DNA from: Novosphingobium rosa NBRC 15208
Lineage (GTDB): Bacteria; Pseudomonadota; Alphaproteobacteria; Sphingomonadales; Sphingomonadaceae
Length of the DNA: 64,000 nucleotides
Assembly (NCBI RefSeq): GCF_001598555.1
Contig: NZ_BCZE01000027.1
Location: forward strand, 38,055-102,054
Direction: 5' to 3'
This document shows positions 1 to 7,728 of the stretch, piece by piece. The stretch's first letter is position 1; the number at the start of each line of letters is the position of its first letter. Made by a program: the position numbers and the translations under genes. The notes beneath the pieces were generated by a model, which searched no databases, was not told where the DNA came from, and worked only from the letters and a program-made list of their open reading frames with translations.

Positions 1-468
1 ATTGCGGGCCATCCCGACGACCATCCCGATGTCGCCGAGCCCATCCTCTGGGACGCGATGCTGGCCAAGATTGCCGCCCTGCGCGCGCGGGGCCTCGATA
101 CGCAGGTGGTCACGCAATTCTCCTTCGATGCCGCGCGGGTGCTGGGCTGGCTTCAGGAAGTGCGCGAGCGCGGGGTCGATGTGCCGGTACGCATCGGCAT
201 TCCTGGCCCGGCAGGCATCAAGACGCTGCTGGGCTTTGCACGGCGCTGCGGGGTCAGCGCCTCGGGCAGCGCGCTGGCCAAATATGGCCTGTCGCTCAGC
301 CGCTTGATCGGCAGCGCCGGGCCGGACCGCTTTCTTGGCGAGCTGATCGCGGGCCTCAATGCGATGGAGGCCGGAACCGTCCGGCTGCATGTCTTCCCCT
401 TCGGCGGCTTCTACAAATTCGGCGACTGGATGGCCAAGGCCACCAGCGCCGCCCCCATCAACGCCTGA
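1..468 (+). CDS. metF: MetF-like methylenetetrahydrofolate reductase, 3' part only
   Basis: The reading frame is open from the first base and encodes the C-terminal 155 residues of a flavin-dependent 5,10-methylene-THF reductase; the start lies outside the window. The recognisable MetF core includes GHPDDHPD, VTQFSFDAARVL, RIGIPGPAGIKTLL, AKYGLSLSRLIG and HVFPFGGF. The same blocks occur in the full-length paralogue at 18960-19832. In this setting it probably runs in the oxidative direction, turning methyl-THF from aryl-O-demethylation into methylene-THF. purU follows after 38 bases, and a broken folD after that, so this is a second, decaying C1 cassette. Family assignment is strong; direction of flux is inferred. 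Confidence 0.9.
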   Translation: MAGHPDDHPDVAEPILWDAMLAKIAALRARGLDTQVVTQFSFDAARVLGWLQEVRERGVDVPVRIGIPGPAGIKTLLGFARRCGVSASGSALAKYGLSLSRLIGSAGPDRFLGELIAGLNAMEAGTVRLHVFPFGGFYKFGDWMAKATSAAPINA

Positions 469-506
469 TCCCACTTTCAAAAAATCATAAAATCTGGAGA
501 GATCCT

Positions 507-1358
507 TTGGCTCAGTCCTTTACTCTGGTCGTCAGCTGTCCCGATCGGCCCGGCATCGTGCATGGCGTTGCGGGGGCGATCTTCACCCATGGCGGCAACA
601 TTCTGGAATCGCGCCAGTTCGACGACCGCGAAACCGGCCGCTTCTTCCTGCGCCTGATGTTCGAGATGAGCGAAGACCCGCAAGGCCTGCACGGCGCGAT
701 GGCGCAGCTGGCCGCAGACTTCGCCATGGACTGGCAGCTTGTGCCCACCGGAGAGAGGATCAAGACGCTGATCCTCGTGTCAGGCTTCGACCACTGCCTG
801 GGCTATCTGCTCTACAAGACCCGCATGGGCGAGCTGCCGATGGAGATCGTGGGCATCGCCTCCAACCATCCGGCCAGCGCCATGACGGTCAGCACCATCG
901 GCGACATCCCCTTCCACCATCTGCCGATCACCCGGGACACCAAACCCCAGCAGGAGGCCCAAATCAAGGCGCTGGTGGATGAAACCGGCGCGCAGCTGGT
1001 GATCCTGGCGCGCTATATGCAGATCCTGTCCGACGATCTGGCGGCGTTTCTTTCGGGCCGCTGCATCAACATTCATCACAGCTTTCTGCCCAGCTTCAAG
1101 GGCGCCAAGCCCTATCATCAGGCGCATGCGCGCGGGGTGAAAATGATCGGCGCGACAGCCCATTACGTCACCGCAGACCTCGATGAAGGCCCGATCATCC
1201 ATCAGGCCGCCGAAGCGGTCAGCCATGAAGACACGCCCGAGGATCTGGTGCGCAAGGGCCGCGAGATCGAGAGCCGCGTGCTGGGCCGCGCGGTAGGCTG
1301 GCACCTCAACCGGCGGGTCTTCCTCAATGGCGGCAAGACGATCGTCTTCGGGAACTGA
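507..1358 (+). CDS. purU: formyltetrahydrofolate deformylase (copy 1)
   Basis: A 283-residue protein that hydrolyses 10-formyl-THF to formate and THF. The N-terminal ACT domain (about residues 5-80) has LVVSCPDRPGIV and THGGNILES. The formyltransferase-fold domain carries the catalytic NIHHSFLPSFKGAKPYHQA and the late Asp in TADLDEGPIIHQ. The start is a TTG with a GGAGA ribosome site 7 bases upstream; no ATG fits better. It lies between metF and a folD remnant, in the same order as 18960-21580. A 45-base stretch within the sequence coding for LARYMQILSDDLAAFLSG is identical to the other copy, although neighbouring parts differ. The likely role is recycling THF when C1 units arrive faster than biosynthesis needs them. 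Confidence 0.93.
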   Translation: MAQSFTLVVSCPDRPGIVHGVAGAIFTHGGNILESRQFDDRETGRFFLRLMFEMSEDPQGLHGAMAQLAADFAMDWQLVPTGERIKTLILVSGFDHCLGYLLYKTRMGELPMEIVGIASNHPASAMTVSTIGDIPFHHLPITRDTKPQQEAQIKALVDETGAQLVILARYMQILSDDLAAFLSGRCINIHHSFLPSFKGAKPYHQAHARGVKMIGATAHYVTADLDEGPIIHQAAEAVSHEDTPEDLVRKGREIESRVLGRAVGWHLNRRVFLNGGKTIVFGN

Positions 1359-1361
1359 GCC

Positions 1362-1595
1362 ATGGCCCGCATCCTGAGAGGCGACGAACTGGCCCGGCGG
1401 CTGGATGATGATCTGCGCGCCTGCATCACCGCCATCCAAGCAGCAGGAGGCCCCACCCCCACGCTGGCGGCGGTGCCGGTGGGGGGATGCTTCGACCAGC
1501 CACATCTATGTCCGGCGCAAACATAAGGCCGCTCAGGCGGTGGGCATCCGCTCACTCGAACACCGGCTGGAGGCTTCGCCAGCGCAGCGCAGGCG
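1362..1595 (+). pseudogene. folD: folD remnant, frameshifted and truncated
   Basis: ATG lies 3 bases after the purU stop and opens with MARILRGDELARRL, then TPTLAAVPVGG, which parallels PALAVVLVGAN of the intact FolD at 20720. The frame then shifts. The next frame reads SHIYVRRKHKAAQAVGIRSLEHRLEAS, matching SEIYVRRKIAQCRKTGIASIEYRLDGA of the intact gene, including the Tyr and Lys of the active site. The original frame stops at about 1524. Homology ends near 1595, directly against the stop of the opposing hydrolase gene at 1598, so roughly three quarters of folD is missing. A non-functional remnant is the simplest reading. Confidence 0.85.
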
Positions 1596-1597
1596 CC

Positions 1598-2590
1598 TTA
1601 GCCCAGCGGGATCACATCCAGATCCTTGCCCGCCACGATCCGTCCTTTGAAGACGCGGCCCAGCGCGGCCGCCAGCGCCTGCGGATCGAAGTTGCGCCCG
1701 GCCACGAAATGGGTGAGGACCAGGGTCTTCACCCCCGCCTCCTGCGCCAGGGCGCCCAGCTTTTCGGGCGTGAGATGCTGGAACTCCATATGCGCCATCA
1801 GCGTCTCGAGCGCGGGCCCTTGCGTCCCCACCGCCACCAGCCCGGCGCGGATGCTGGGCAGATCGACGATCTCGGAGACCAGCACATCGGCGCCATGGCA
1901 AAACTGCGTCAGGGGCGCGGAAGGACCGGTGTCTCCGGTGAAGACCACGCTGCCATAGGGCGTGTCGAAGCGATAGGCATAGGATTTGTCGGCGCCATAG
2001 TCGTGCGGCGCGCTGTGGATCTGGGCGTAATGCGTGTTGGCCACGGCGCTGATCCGCACGCCATGGTCCTCCATCAGCACCTGCGGCGTGGAGACATCGC
2101 ATTCCCGCACCGGATAGAGGCTGGCGAGCGGCGGGCGCCCCGGCGCCTGCGGGCGGAAGATGTCCTCGCCAATGCCCACCGCCGCCAGCGTGGCATCCAC
2201 CAGCTTGCGCGTGCCCGGCGGGCCCCAGATCGGCATGGGTTTGTTCCGCCCAAGCATCCAGCCGCTGGCCAGCAGATAATCGAGCCCCAGCGTATGGTCC
2301 CAATGCAGATGGGTCAGCAGCGTCAGATCGACCTGCGAGGGCGGCGTGCCCGCCCGCGCCAGTTGCTGGCCGACATTCTCCCCCGCGTCTATCAAATAGC
2401 GCCTGCCGTCCACCTCAAGCAGGCTGGCGGGCTGGCTGCGGTCGAGATGCGGGGGCGGGCCGCCCGCCGTGCCCAGCAGGGTGATCCGCGCACCTTTGGC
2501 GGCAGGTACACCCTGCGCCCAGCCACGCATCGGGAAGGTTACGGCGGCGGCTCCAGCAAGGCGCAGCAAATGGCGGCGGGCAAGCTTCAT
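1598..2590 (-). CDS. Tat-exported metallo-beta-lactamase-fold hydrolase
   Basis: A 330-residue MBL-fold protein. MKLARRHLLRLAGAAAV is a twin-arginine signal ending near WAQG, so the enzyme should be periplasmic. The zinc motif HLHWDH (with TLLTH before it), the Asp in FTGDTG and late His residues (LTHF) fit an RNase Z/arylsulfatase-like or lactonase-like MBL enzyme. The start overlaps the stop of the upstream O-demethylase paralogue by ATGA, so the two are translationally coupled. A second Tat-MBL protein lies at 49947-50933 with the same ITLLGTxGGP/LVLLGTKGGP opening. A lactone or ester produced from aromatics is a possible substrate; the actual substrate is unknown. Confidence 0.85.
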   Translation of the reverse strand: MKLARRHLLRLAGAAAVTFPMRGWAQGVPAAKGARITLLGTAGGPPPHLDRSQPASLLEVDGRRYLIDAGENVGQQLARAGTPPSQVDLTLLTHLHWDHTLGLDYLLASGWMLGRNKPMPIWGPPGTRKLVDATLAAVGIGEDIFRPQAPGRPPLASLYPVRECDVSTPQVLMEDHGVRISAVANTHYAQIHSAPHDYGADKSYAYRFDTPYGSVVFTGDTGPSAPLTQFCHGADVLVSEIVDLPSIRAGLVAVGTQGPALETLMAHMEFQHLTPEKLGALAQEAGVKTLVLTHFVAGRNFDPQALAAALGRVFKGRIVAGKDLDVIPLG

Positions 2591-3909
2591 GCATTCGCTC
2601 CGGCGGTGAGGTCGACTGACTGGTTGCGCCCCTCCTGCAGATAGGGAAAGCGGGCGACGCGGGCGCGTACCGGCTTGATACGCCCGCCATGGTCGCCCCA
2701 CAGCACCGTCACCTCGGCGCCGATCCGCGCCTGCGCGAGATCGATGGTCGCATGGCTGAGCACCTTGCGGAAATGATAGCTGTAGACCGTGCCCGAGGAG
2801 ATCCCCACCGGCACATCCCCCGCCAGCACATGATCGGCATGGCCGCACAGACCGCGATTGGCGGGAGAAACCGGGATTTCGAGATATTTGTACTCGGACC
2901 CCTCGCGGAAAAGCGAGGCGTAGACGTCGATCACATCGCGCTCGTCCCATTCCAGCGTGACAACGGTGCGCCTGGAATCGGCCAGTTCGGCCTCCAGCGC
3001 GGCGCGACCGGTGAAATCATGATCGAGACGGATCGATTTTTCCCAACCCACCTCGATGGGCGTGCGGCAGCGGGCGCGAAAATCAGCCGGATCAATGCTG
3101 CCCGCCATGATCGGATCGGGGAAGCGATAGGGCAGCTTGGCCATAAAGGCCCGCCAGCCTTCGTCCTGATGCATCGCCGAGGAAAAAGTCCAGAACTGCT
3201 GCGGGAAGCCGCCCTCGACATGGTTGACCTGAAAGGTCTGCCAGCCCAGCCGCTCCAGCCCATGGGGCTCTCCGGCCTGCACGATGGCGTCGTAAATCTC
3301 GGGGGCTTGCGCCATCGGGCCATGCAGCTCGAAGGCCAGCGTGCCCGCCATGCCCACGCGCATGATCTGCACCTTGTGGCCCTGCACGCTGGTCTGGCGA
3401 TAGCGCAGGAAATTCACATCGCGCAGGCTTTCGCCCGTCGCCGCCTCCAGCGTGGCGAGAGCGGTGGGCCCGGCGATCTGGAACAGGAAATCGTCGCTCA
3501 CCACCTGCTCGACATCGCCCGAGAAGCGGCTGAAGGCATAGGGGAACCACGGCCCGGCAACATAGAGCTTGAACGCTTCCGCCCCCAGCTTCTGCAGCAC
3601 GCCATGCCCGGCGATCAGGCCCTGTTCCGTGCAGGCGATGCCATGCTTGGCGGCGCCCTCACGAAATTTGGCGAAACCGTTGATGAAGGTTTGCGCCAGA
3701 AACGCCTCTGCATCGGGGCCGCGATAGCTGATCTGGCCCATGCCGGAGAGGCCCGCATGGATGTAGCAACCCTGCTTCCACGACAGGCTCTCGGCCTTCC
3801 AGCCATTGTATTCCCATTGCCGCACAAAGCCGCCCGTCAGGCTGAAGAGGCCATATTGCGGGTAGAAGGGGATGGCGCTGGGGATCGTGAAAGGCGACCG
3901 GACTGTCAT
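2587..3909 (-). CDS. LigM/DesA-type aminomethyltransferase-fold O-demethylase paralogue
   Basis: A 440-residue protein of the GcvT/LigM superfamily, whose aromatic members move the methyl of a methoxy group to THF. The LigM-like pattern is seen in HAGLSGMGQISYRG, MRVGMAGTLAFELHGP, KSIRLDHDFTGRAALE, VVTLEWDERDVIDVYASLF and EVTVLWGDHGG. The segment that is LESGWVPGPLPAIF in the LigM-like protein at 17455 is HVEGGFPQQFWTFSS here, so the substrate pocket is probably different. The ATG at 3909 has GAGG 7 bases upstream and is preferred over a GTG one codon earlier. It sits between a TonB receptor gene and an MBL hydrolase, opposite a metF-purU cassette able to recycle methyl-THF. The substrate is unknown; a syringate or dimethyl-type aryl ether is possible. 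Confidence 0.8.
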   Translation of the reverse strand: MTVRSPFTIPSAIPFYPQYGLFSLTGGFVRQWEYNGWKAESLSWKQGCYIHAGLSGMGQISYRGPDAEAFLAQTFINGFAKFREGAAKHGIACTEQGLIAGHGVLQKLGAEAFKLYVAGPWFPYAFSRFSGDVEQVVSDDFLFQIAGPTALATLEAATGESLRDVNFLRYRQTSVQGHKVQIMRVGMAGTLAFELHGPMAQAPEIYDAIVQAGEPHGLERLGWQTFQVNHVEGGFPQQFWTFSSAMHQDEGWRAFMAKLPYRFPDPIMAGSIDPADFRARCRTPIEVGWEKSIRLDHDFTGRAALEAELADSRRTVVTLEWDERDVIDVYASLFREGSEYKYLEIPVSPANRGLCGHADHVLAGDVPVGISSGTVYSYHFRKVLSHATIDLAQARIGAEVTVLWGDHGGRIKPVRARVARFPYLQEGRNQSVDLTAGANA

Positions 3910-3991
3910 CACTCATCCTCATCCTGCAACAGCCTGCACCACGCTTCACCAGCGGATGGCGCAGGCTGATGGCTGGCCCGGTCCGGGCCGG

Positions 3992-6289
3992 TCAGTATTT
4001 GAAGCCGATGGTCACGCCATAGGTGCGGGGCGGCGCGGCGACCTCATTGTCGCCCACATCCAGCGCATTCTGCTGCTGGGTATAATAGGTGTTGGTGAGG
4101 TTCTTGCCCCAGCCACGGATGAAGAAGGCCTCATTACCCGGCTTCCACGTCAGCGAGGCGTCGAGCAGCGCATAACGCGCCTGATGCAGCCGGTTCTGCG
4201 GATCGGCATAGGAACCGCCGTTGAAATAGACGTTGCTCGACAGGTCCAGCTTGCCGCCGCCCACGGGCACCACATAGTCGAAGCCGCCGTTGAGCGTCAC
4301 ATCGGGCGCATTCTGCACATGCCGGCCCGAGGCGTTGCAGGGCGCGAAGACAGTGCCCGCATAATTGGTGCCCGCCACGCACTGGATCACCGAATTGCCG
4401 CCCACCGCATGGAAGAAGGGATTGGCGTTGCTTGCTGCATTGGGGATCGGCACCGACCAGAAGGGCGTGAGGAACCCGTCCTTGTAGCGGGCATGCAGCC
4501 AGCTGGCCCCGCCGTTCAGCGTCAGATGATCGTCCACCTTGATCTGCAGATCGGCGTCCAGACCATAGTTGATCGAGCCCGGCGCATTGTAGACATACAA
4601 TTGCCCCTGAATGATCTGATTGGCCTGAAGGTTGCTGTAATCATAGTAAAAGCCCGAGACATTGAGCCGCACCCTGCGATCGAACAGATCGGTCTTCACC
4701 CCCGCCTCGAAAGCATCGACGGTTTCGGGTTGCAGGATCTGCGGCGGGAAGCTGTCGGGCTGGAACGAGCCGCTCTTGAAGCCGCGATTGTAGGAGGCAT
4801 AGACCATGACTTCGCGCGAGAAGCGATGATCGATCGACAGGCGCCAGGTCAGCTTGGGGAAGGTCTTGCTGACCGGCGCGGGGTTCAGCGCCGTCACCGT
4901 GGGCACGCCGAAGAAGGGCGTGGTGGTGATGATCTGGCTCTCGACCATGTCGCGCTTGTCGGAGGTGTAGCGGATGCCCGCGGTCAGATTGGTGTTCTGC
5001 CCCAGCGTATAGGTGCCCTGCGCGAAGCCGGCGAAAGAGTTGAGCGTCTGGCGCACCTGCTGAGCAATATCCTCATTGGCGCAGGCATAGCCGCAGGCCA
5101 GCATGCCCTGCGTGTCGAGCGGGGCGTATTTGCCCTGCGACCACATGTAGAAACCGCCCAGCACCCATTTGAACGGGCCCTTGTCGGTGGAGAGCAGCTG
5201 CAGTTCCTGCGTAAACTGCTTGTCCTTCTGGATCTCGCTGAAGGTCAGCAGATTGGCCGGGGTCTGATCGGCATCAATGCGGGTGAAGAGTTGCGCGGCG
5301 CGATAGGCGCTGATGCTGACCAGCTGCATATGGTCGAAATCATGGGTGACGTTCAGCATGCCGCCGCCCTGCTTCGTCTTCACGATGGGATCGACATCGA
5401 GGTTGATGTCGCGCCTGCCGCCCGGCGTGGGCGTGCCCGCGATGGTCAGCCCCTGATAGGTGCGGATCGCCGGATCGCTGCGGCTGGAGAGCGCATAGTC
5501 GCCCGCCAGCGTGACCACGGTGCTGTCATCCTCGGACGCCCAGCGCAATTTGCCGCGCAGGCCATAATCCCAGCCCTTTTGCACATCGTGGCCGGTGTAG
5601 AGGTTCTTGCCGTAGCCTTTATCCTGCTCGTTGAAGACGCCGGCAAGGCTGGCGGTCAGCCCCTTGGCGAGGCCCCCGCTCAGATAGGCCGAACCGCCAT
5701 AGCTGTTGTAATTGCCATAGGTCAGCTGCGCATTGGCATGCAGATCCTCGGTGGGTTTCAGCGTGGTGACCTGAATCACGCCACCCGTGGCGTTACGCCC
5801 GAACAGCGTGCCCTGCGGGCCCTTGAGCACATCGACCTGCTGCACATCGGCCAGCGCGAAGATCGCGCCGGTTGAGGAGCCGATATAGACCCCATCGACA
5901 TAGGTCGCCACGGGGTTCTCGATGCCCGGACCGGTGGCGGTGGTGCCGATGCCGCGAATGCGCGGCTGGCCGAAACCGCCCAGATTGGTGTTGAAGGCCA
6001 GCGAAGGCGTCAGCTGCGCCAGTTCTGTGGTATCGGTGATGCCCGCGGTGGAAAGGCGCCCCATGCTGAGCGAGGTGATGGCGACAGGGACGTTTTGCGC
6101 CGTCTCGGAGCGCTTCTGCGCGGTCACGATGATATCGGCGAGGCCCTGGGTTGTCGGGGCCTGGCTGGCCGTCGGGGTGCCGGGCGCCGTCTGCGCGCAC
6201 GTCATATCCGGCACAAGGGCATATCCAGCGGTCATGGATAGTGCGAGTGCAGCACAACAGCTGCGCAGGTTTGCACGCGAAGTCGCCAT
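3992..6289 (-). CDS. TonB-dependent outer-membrane receptor
   Basis: A 765-residue receptor with a signal peptide (MATSRANLRSCCAALALSMTAG, cleaved near TCAQ). A plug domain follows: IIVTAQKRSETAQNVPVAITSLSM, PRIRGIGT, VYIGSSTGAIF, DVLKGPQGTLFGRNATGGVI. The beta-barrel ends in GVTIGFKY. The start at 6289 is chosen because AGGGAGA lies just upstream; an in-frame ATG 21 bases earlier lacks this. It is transcribed ahead of the O-demethylase paralogue and MBL hydrolase, so uptake of a lignin-derived aromatic is a reasonable inference. Many sphingomonad receptors of this type are annotated for iron, and substrate cannot be read from sequence. Confidence 0.92.
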   Translation of the reverse strand: MATSRANLRSCCAALALSMTAGYALVPDMTCAQTAPGTPTASQAPTTQGLADIIVTAQKRSETAQNVPVAITSLSMGRLSTAGITDTTELAQLTPSLAFNTNLGGFGQPRIRGIGTTATGPGIENPVATYVDGVYIGSSTGAIFALADVQQVDVLKGPQGTLFGRNATGGVIQVTTLKPTEDLHANAQLTYGNYNSYGGSAYLSGGLAKGLTASLAGVFNEQDKGYGKNLYTGHDVQKGWDYGLRGKLRWASEDDSTVVTLAGDYALSSRSDPAIRTYQGLTIAGTPTPGGRRDINLDVDPIVKTKQGGGMLNVTHDFDHMQLVSISAYRAAQLFTRIDADQTPANLLTFSEIQKDKQFTQELQLLSTDKGPFKWVLGGFYMWSQGKYAPLDTQGMLACGYACANEDIAQQVRQTLNSFAGFAQGTYTLGQNTNLTAGIRYTSDKRDMVESQIITTTPFFGVPTVTALNPAPVSKTFPKLTWRLSIDHRFSREVMVYASYNRGFKSGSFQPDSFPPQILQPETVDAFEAGVKTDLFDRRVRLNVSGFYYDYSNLQANQIIQGQLYVYNAPGSINYGLDADLQIKVDDHLTLNGGASWLHARYKDGFLTPFWSVPIPNAASNANPFFHAVGGNSVIQCVAGTNYAGTVFAPCNASGRHVQNAPDVTLNGGFDYVVPVGGGKLDLSSNVYFNGGSYADPQNRLHQARYALLDASLTWKPGNEAFFIRGWGKNLTNTYYTQQQNALDVGDNEVAAPPRTYGVTIGFKY

Positions 6290-6605
6290 CAGATCTCCCT
6301 TTCGGATCACTTGTCCGGACCGGGATCACCAGAACCCGCCAGCATGATTCCATTTGTGAGATCGTGGTAGGCCAGCCGCGCTTGCGCCGCGATATCGGAA
6401 ATTTGAACTACTCTATCACAAATACGTCCACAATCTGGCCGCGCGTCTCATCGCCGTGCGAAGCGGTTTCACCACGATTTGCACGATGCCGCGCAACAGT
6501 CCATCGCGGAAACGAAGCATTCCGCAAATCGGATCGCGGGCCTAACCTGCCCCGCAATGGCAGAGCTGAAACCGATCGACAGCCGCCCCGAGAGGACCAT
6601 CCATC
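6290..6605. promoter_or_regulatory. divergent promoter region between TonB receptor and Rieske oxygenase
   Basis: This is a 316-base gap between divergent genes. ATTTGTGA at 6352-6359 and its exact reverse complement TCACAAAT at 6416-6423 are 56 bases apart and could be paired half-sites. A second dyad, GCGGAA (6506-6511) and TTCCGC (6520-6525), lies about 80 bases before the oxygenase start. No confident -35/-10 pair was identified. Function is inferred only from position and symmetry. Confidence 0.35.
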
Positions 6606-7682
6606 ATGTCGATGAAAGCTGATTTCACCCAGGGCTTCGTGCGCGACCACTGGTATGCTGCCGCCTGGTCCGGCGAGGTCGGCGAAAAGCCCTTCGCCCG
6701 CCGCATTCTGAACGAACGCATCGTGCTGTTCCGCATGGCGGACGGCACGGTCGGCGCGCTGGAGGACCGCTGCCCGCATCGCCTCGCCCCGCTTTCGATG
6801 GGTGAATGCGCCGAGGGCGGGCTGCGTTGCGGCTATCATGGCATGGTCTTCAACGCCGAGGGCCAGTGCATCGGCATCCCCGGGCAGGACATCATTCCGC
6901 CCACCGCGCGCACCCGCGCCTATCCCGCGATCGAAACCTATGGCCTGATCTGGATCTGGACCGGTTCCGGAAAGCCCGATCACAGCCGTTTCCCTCATAT
7001 CATGGGCTATGGCGAAGATGGCTGGGCGATGCTCGATGGCGGCTATCAGCATCATGCGGGCAATTACCGCATCGAGATCGAAAATCTGATGGACCCGGCC
7101 CACACCACCTTCCTTCACAAGGAAACCATCGGCAACAAGGCAGCCAAGGACGTTCCGGTGCATGTCGCGCAGGGCGACAAGGGCCTCACCGCCTTCCGCT
7201 GGATCGAGAATGTGCCGCCGACGCCGCTGGACCAGAAAAGCCACGATTTCGGGGAAGGTCGCGTCGACCGCCGCGTCGCTTTCAACTTCGAGCTGCCCGC
7301 CACCTCCTTTGTCGACATCGCCGTGATCCCCGCCGGGATGGAGCGCAGCGAGGACAATCTGATGCATGGCGGCATCCGCACCTTCAGCTACAAATTCCTC
7401 ACGCCCGAAACCGATCGCTCGACCCATTTCTTCTGGCTGCACCTGCGCAACTACCGCAAGGGCGACCAGCAGCTGGACGCCATCCTGCGCGGCAATCTGG
7501 AAAAGACCTTCAACGAGGACAATGAGATGGTCGCCGCGATCCAGCGCGAGCAGGAAGAAACCGGGCTGCGCCAGCGCACCGCCATCGCGATCGACCGCGC
7601 GCCCATCATGGCCCTGCGCATGATCGACCGCATGATCTCCGCCGAGCAGGAGCAGAGCGATGTCGCAAAGGCCTCTGCCTGA
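6606..7682 (+). CDS. vanA: VanA-type Rieske aromatic O-demethylase oxygenase
   Basis: A 358-residue oxygenase alpha subunit. The N-terminal Rieske [2Fe-2S] domain (about residues 10-110) has CPHRLAPLS and CGYHG, giving the CxH...CxxH ligand set. The catalytic non-haem iron site is in ENLMDPAHTTFLHK (N, D, two H). Length and layout match vanillate O-demethylase oxygenase and its relatives, which split aryl methyl ethers with O2 and release formaldehyde. The usual VanB reductase partner is not adjacent, so electrons must come from elsewhere. It is monocistronic as far as seen and divergent from a TonB receptor. Other Rieske demethylases (dicamba or syringate-like) share these motifs, so the substrate is not fixed. 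Confidence 0.82.
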   Translation: MSMKADFTQGFVRDHWYAAAWSGEVGEKPFARRILNERIVLFRMADGTVGALEDRCPHRLAPLSMGECAEGGLRCGYHGMVFNAEGQCIGIPGQDIIPPTARTRAYPAIETYGLIWIWTGSGKPDHSRFPHIMGYGEDGWAMLDGGYQHHAGNYRIEIENLMDPAHTTFLHKETIGNKAAKDVPVHVAQGDKGLTAFRWIENVPPTPLDQKSHDFGEGRVDRRVAFNFELPATSFVDIAVIPAGMERSEDNLMHGGIRTFSYKFLTPETDRSTHFFWLHLRNYRKGDQQLDAILRGNLEKTFNEDNEMVAAIQREQEETGLRQRTAIAIDRAPIMALRMIDRMISAEQEQSDVAKASA

Positions 7683-7728
7683 TCCTGCCCGCAGCGGGTT
7701 GCAATCCCGATGCGTCCGCTCTCCCGGA

